64,000 nt of DNA from G963668655 sp963668655 (GTDB taxonomy: Bacteria > Myxococcota_A > SURF-8): the NCBI GenBank assembly GCA_963668655.2, contig CAXXPQ010000002.1:1426001-1490000 (forward strand), in the 5' to 3' direction. Under the pieces are notes generated by a model. It did no database searches, was not told the DNA's origin, and worked only from the letters and a program-made list of their open reading frames with translations. Made by a program: the position numbers and the translations under genes. Positions 61,253 to 64,000 of the stretch are shown here, in pieces (within the stretch, counting starts at the first letter, position 1; every line of letters starts with the position of its first letter).

Positions 61253-62112
61253 TTTTCCTCCGCCAGAATGCTGGTTTTCCGGTTTTTCGAACTGTCGATC
61301 CGGCCGTTTTCCGTAATTTCCCACTGCCCCCCGAAAGGATCCTCGGGAATTTCACGCAGGAATTTTTCGGAAATCAACTCTCCCATGAGACGCAGGGGCC
61401 GCCCGGCCCTTTTTTCGAAAGCCTTGCGCGCCAGTTCGAGCTGGTGCAGGATGGCGTACTGGCGGCATTTCTTGCAGAGAAACAATTTCTGACGTTCGTC
61501 CTCGGCTTCCTTGCACTGGGTGCACATGATGTTCTGATGCATTTCGTAGCCGGTGTTTTGGGCCTTCAAGGCGTTGTCCGCAACCCAGATCAGGCTTTTA
61601 TCCGCATCGGGAGCCAGCAGCGCCAAGCGCATCCATCGGACGATTTCCAGGGGGTTTCCGTCGTGCTCGTAATGATTGAACCCGATGTAGGAGGCCAGCC
61701 GATAGACATCCGGATTGCGCCGCCAGGCCTGCTCCAGCAGATCGTTGGCCAGCGTCACGCCGTAAAGCCCCATATCGGCCAACGCGAAGTTGGCGAAAAG
61801 AGGCGCTTCCACCCGGCGCGGATCCAGGCGCAGCACGGTGCGGGCTATGTTGTACAGGGTGCGCATGCTCTCGTAACGGGGTTTGGGCTTGTGGTCGGAA
61901 TAGAAAAGCTGCGCCTGCAACAGCGTGATATCCGCCAGGAGATGATCGAATCCGAACGTGACTAGGAGCGGGGATTCCTGCCGGACGGCCAGGTCGGCGG
62001 TGCGGCGTTCCATGGAGCTCAGAAGATTTCGGGCATGGTTTTCCACGTAAACGAACCCCAGAAGAATCGCGATGAAGATCCCCCAGGTTTTCCAGCGCGC
62101 GACGCGATTCAT
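61249..62112 (-). CDS. Membrane-anchored TPR-like protein with a CxxC-CxxC zinc knuckle
   Basis: 287 residues from ATG at 62112, chosen for GAGGGG upstream; an in-frame ATG at 62142 lacks one. One N-terminal transmembrane helix (about 7-24) is followed by helical repeats (about 35-190) that look TPR-like (ALADMGLYGVTLANDLLEQAWRRNPDVYRLA is helical). A zinc-type knuckle follows with C197-x2-C200-x12-C213-x2-C216. The gene is first in a three-gene operon with an ABC exporter, with overlapping ATGA junctions. I do not recognise the family; it may be a partner of the exporter, with the helical part on the periplasmic side. Confidence 0.72.
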   Translation of the reverse strand: MNRVARWKTWGIFIAILLGFVYVENHARNLLSSMERRTADLAVRQESPLLVTFGFDHLLADITLLQAQLFYSDHKPKPRYESMRTLYNIARTVLRLDPRRVEAPLFANFALADMGLYGVTLANDLLEQAWRRNPDVYRLASYIGFNHYEHDGNPLEIVRWMRLALLAPDADKSLIWVADNALKAQNTGYEMHQNIMCTQCKEAEDERQKLFLCKKCRQYAILHQLELARKAFEKRAGRPLRLMGELISEKFLREIPEDPFGGQWEITENGRIDSSKNRKTSILAEEK

Positions 62113-62199
62113 AACCCCTCGTAAATACAAAAATTCTTCCATATCAGGCGGGAAGATCGCGGGAGCTTTCCCGGTTTGCCCGCCGCTACCATCCCGTAA

Positions 62200-62227
62200 A
62201 TAGTAGCTTCTTTTCATGAACTGTCAA
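62200..62227 (-). promoter_or_regulatory. Predicted promoter of the ABC exporter operon (TTGACA-N16-TACTAT)
   Basis: On the minus strand TTGACA (62222-62227) and TACTAT (62200-62205) are 16 bases apart, about 90 bases upstream of the ATG. Confidence 0.65.
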
Positions 62228-62330
62228 GGTTCCGGGGTTTGTTTGCCTTCCGTCGCTTTTTCGTCGCCGCTTTCGAATGAATTCACGGTCGCACGCCATT
62301 TACGTAAAATCCGTTTCATCAAGAAAGTCC

Positions 62331-62359
62331 TTTACTTTCCCTTGTGTTTCCGGTATGTT
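62331..62359 (+). promoter_or_regulatory. Predicted promoter of the aspartokinase fusion gene (TTTACT-N17-TATGTT)
   Basis: TTTACT (62331-62336) and TATGTT (62354-62359) are 17 bases apart, 58 bases before the ATG. I saw no lysine-riboswitch-like structure in this leader. Confidence 0.5.
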
Positions 62360-62417
62360 ATTCAGCCGTTGGTTATTGAAAGTCTTGTGAATCTTCATTC
62401 AGAGTTGGAGGGAACGG

Positions 62418-64000
62418 ATGTCGGAAGGCCGGACGGGGAATTTTGTTGTCTTGAAATTCGGCGGCACCAGCGTATCGAGTCTGGAACGCTGGGAGACCAT
62501 CGCCGCGGTGGTGGAGCGCCGCATCGCGGAAGGAGTAAAGCCGGTGATCGTCTGCTCGGCGCTTTCGGGCGTGAGCAATCTTTTGGAAAACCTGGTGGAT
62601 GAGGCCGCCAAGGGCCGCCATGAAGAATTGCTTCTGGAATTGAAGGCTCGGCACCGCGCTCTGGCCGAGGAAATGGATCTCAGTTTCGAGGTGGTTTTAG
62701 GCCCTGATTTCGAGGAGTTGGAGCGCCTGGCGCTGGGTGCGTCCCTGGTACGGGAAGTCAGCGCCCGGCTGCACGCCCGCATGCTGGCCTTCGGGGAGAT
62801 CATGTGCACGCGACTGGGAGCCGCCTATCTGGAAAAAACCGGCCGCGGCATTGCCTGGATGGACGCCCGGGACTGCCTGCAAACCGCTTGCAAACATACC
62901 ATCACCGATCGTCGCCGCTTTTTATCCGCCACCTGCGAAACCGAGGCGCTTCCCGGATTGCAGGAGAAATTCCGGTCCCTTGCGGAGTCGGCGATTCTGA
63001 CCCAGGGGTTCATCGCCCGGGACGCGGACGGGGAAACCGTGCTTCTGGGCCGCGGCGGATCGGACACCTCGGCGGCCTATTTCGCCGCCGCTCTGGAGGC
63101 CCGCCGCTGCGAGATCTGGACCGACGTTCCGGGGGTCTTCACCGCCAACCCCAACCAGGTTCCCGGCGCGCGCCTGATCCGCTCGCTGGACTACGAGGAA
63201 GCCCAGGAAATCACCAGCACCGGCGCCAAGGTGCTGCATCCCAACTGCATCAATTCATTGCATAAAAGCGGGATTCCCTTGCATGTTCGCTGTACCGAGC
63301 GCCCGGAACTGGAAAGCACCACCATCTCGTCGGCCGCGCGGGAAGGCGGCGCGTATCTCAAGGCCATCAGTTCCAAGCGCGGCGTGCTGCTGATCTCCAT
63401 GGAGGACGTGAACATGTGGCGGCAGGCCGGATTTCTGGCCGACGTCTTCGCGCCTTTCAAACGCCACGGCCTGTCCATCGATCTGGTTAGCACCTCGGAA
63501 ACCAACGTCACCGTCTCCCTGGACGCCGCCCCGGACGCCCTGGACGCCCGCACCATCGAGGCGCTGAAGGCCGACTTGGAGCCGCTCTGCGACGTGCGCC
63601 TGATCGGCCCCTGCGCCCTGGTGAGCCTGGTGGGGCGCAACATCCGCGCCATTCTGCACCGCATCGGCCCGGCCCTGGAGGTCTTCAAGGAAAAGAAGGT
63701 CTACCTGCTCAGCCAGGCGGCCAGCGACCTGAATTTCTCCGCCGTGGTGGACGAGGAGGAAGCCGAGCGCCTGGTGCGCAAACTGCACGACCTGCTCATC
63801 CGGGAAGACGCGGGCGGGCGCCTCTTCGGCCCCACCTGGCGGGAACTGCACGACCTGAAGGCCGAAAACGCGGTCAGCGGTCCCGACGCCTGGTGGCGCA
63901 TGCGCCGAAAAGAGCTTTTGGAACTGGCGAAGGCGGAATCCCCCCGCTACGTCTACGATACGGAAAGCCTGGAACGGGCCGCCGACGAACTGGCCGCCCT
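62418..64000 (+). CDS. Aspartate kinase fused to a diaminopimelate decarboxylase-like domain (3' end outside window)
   Basis: The frame is open to the window end, giving 527 complete residues. Residues 8-18 show the aspartokinase start FVVLKFGGTS, followed by the homoserine/aspartate-kinase core with GFIARD and LLGRGGSDTSAA near 195, and TDVPGVFTANPNQV and ITSTGAKVLHP near 235-275. ACT-like domains follow (about 310-470). From about residue 505 the sequence SPRYVYDTESLERAADELAA begins, which is the typical N-terminus of LysA-type diaminopimelate decarboxylase. Such AK-LysA fusions are known, for example in Xanthomonadaceae. It would join the first and last steps of lysine synthesis. GGAGGGAA precedes the ATG. 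Confidence 0.9.
   Translation, partial: MSEGRTGNFVVLKFGGTSVSSLERWETIAAVVERRIAEGVKPVIVCSALSGVSNLLENLVDEAAKGRHEELLLELKARHRALAEEMDLSFEVVLGPDFEELERLALGASLVREVSARLHARMLAFGEIMCTRLGAAYLEKTGRGIAWMDARDCLQTACKHTITDRRRFLSATCETEALPGLQEKFRSLAESAILTQGFIARDADGETVLLGRGGSDTSAAYFAAALEARRCEIWTDVPGVFTANPNQVPGARLIRSLDYEEAQEITSTGAKVLHPNCINSLHKSGIPLHVRCTERPELESTTISSAAREGGAYLKAISSKRGVLLISMEDVNMWRQAGFLADVFAPFKRHGLSIDLVSTSETNVTVSLDAAPDALDARTIEALKADLEPLCDVRLIGPCALVSLVGRNIRAILHRIGPALEVFKEKKVYLLSQAASDLNFSAVVDEEEAERLVRKLHDLLIREDAGGRLFGPTWRELHDLKAENAVSGPDAWWRMRRKELLELAKAESPRYVYDTESLERAADELAA

Noticed and set aside
62216..62417. Lysine riboswitch in front of the aspartokinase fusion gene
   Set aside because: The conserved core of a lysine riboswitch is not present; only an ordinary promoter and a strong ribosome site were seen.

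Overview
The window is GC-rich chromosomal DNA from a Gram-negative bacterium with a deltaproteobacterial-style gene repertoire. The evidence is lipoprotein signal peptides, FadL-like and beta-barrel-like outer-membrane proteins, an HdrD-like membrane Fe-S oxidoreductase, an ADP-forming acyl-CoA synthetase, and a large set of two-component and cyclic-di-GMP genes. Several lipoproteins carry Asp-Gly-Asp linkers and cysteine-rich modules of a kind common in Myxococcota and related lineages. I cannot name the phylum or genus from sequence alone. There are no rRNA or tRNA genes, CRISPR arrays, insertion sequences or phage genes that I can see. Coding density is high, and most long antisense reading frames are GC-driven shadows.

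Layout. 1-2113: end of trkA and all of trkH (K+ uptake). 2366-3133: VOC protein. 3461-8990: a housekeeping operon yicC-gmk-rel-ridA-mnmE behind a good sigma-70-type promoter. 9140-12453: a signalling cassette made of a protein-kinase-fold protein, a membrane histidine kinase with two haem-c-like motifs in its sensor domain, and a response regulator fused to a GcvH-like domain without the lipoyl lysine. 13027-16993: CoA-transferase/GNAT fusion and ADP-forming acyl-CoA synthetase. 17356-21290: iron module (DtxR-FeoA fusion, FeoB, FeoB-associated Cys protein) with a palindromic operator and a divergent IscR-like Rrf2 regulator. 21406-25776: an operon of a FadL-like outer-membrane protein and three Cys-rich lipoproteins, behind a promoter whose -10 lies in a perfect palindrome. 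26072-31229: an uncharacterised membrane protein, another Cys-rich lipoprotein, a phosphoesterase-like lipoprotein and a polyprenol/phytol-kinase-like enzyme. 31281-36820: RDD protein, SMC and FtsY in one operon. 37035-40493: membrane Fe-S oxidoreductase (EMO/HdrD type), a beta-barrel-like exported protein and a 2[4Fe-4S] ferredoxin. 40812-42443: PhoD-like lipoprotein. 42522-48416: carA-carB-AI-2E-type permease. 48637-54099: small membrane protein, SPOR protein, exported TldD-like protease, zinc-ribbon membrane protein and GAF-GGDEF diguanylate cyclase. 54267-58923: MFS/POT-like transporter, purM, and a TIG-alpha/beta-hydrolase lipoprotein. 59115-62112: STAS/SpoIIAA-like protein and a three-gene ABC exporter operon coupled by ATGA overlaps. 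62418-64000: aspartokinase fused to the start of a diaminopimelate-decarboxylase-like domain, cut by the window end.

The strongest candidates for undescribed biology are (i) the kinase / haem-type histidine kinase / GcvH-like response regulator cassette, (ii) the FadL-like porin with Cys-rich, Asp-Gly-Asp-tailed lipoproteins and its palindrome-controlled promoter, and (iii) a Rel enzyme at the usual spoT position that has lost several hydrolase residues and has an acidic, RelA-like synthetase motif. Functions below are from family resemblance read by eye; no database search was run.
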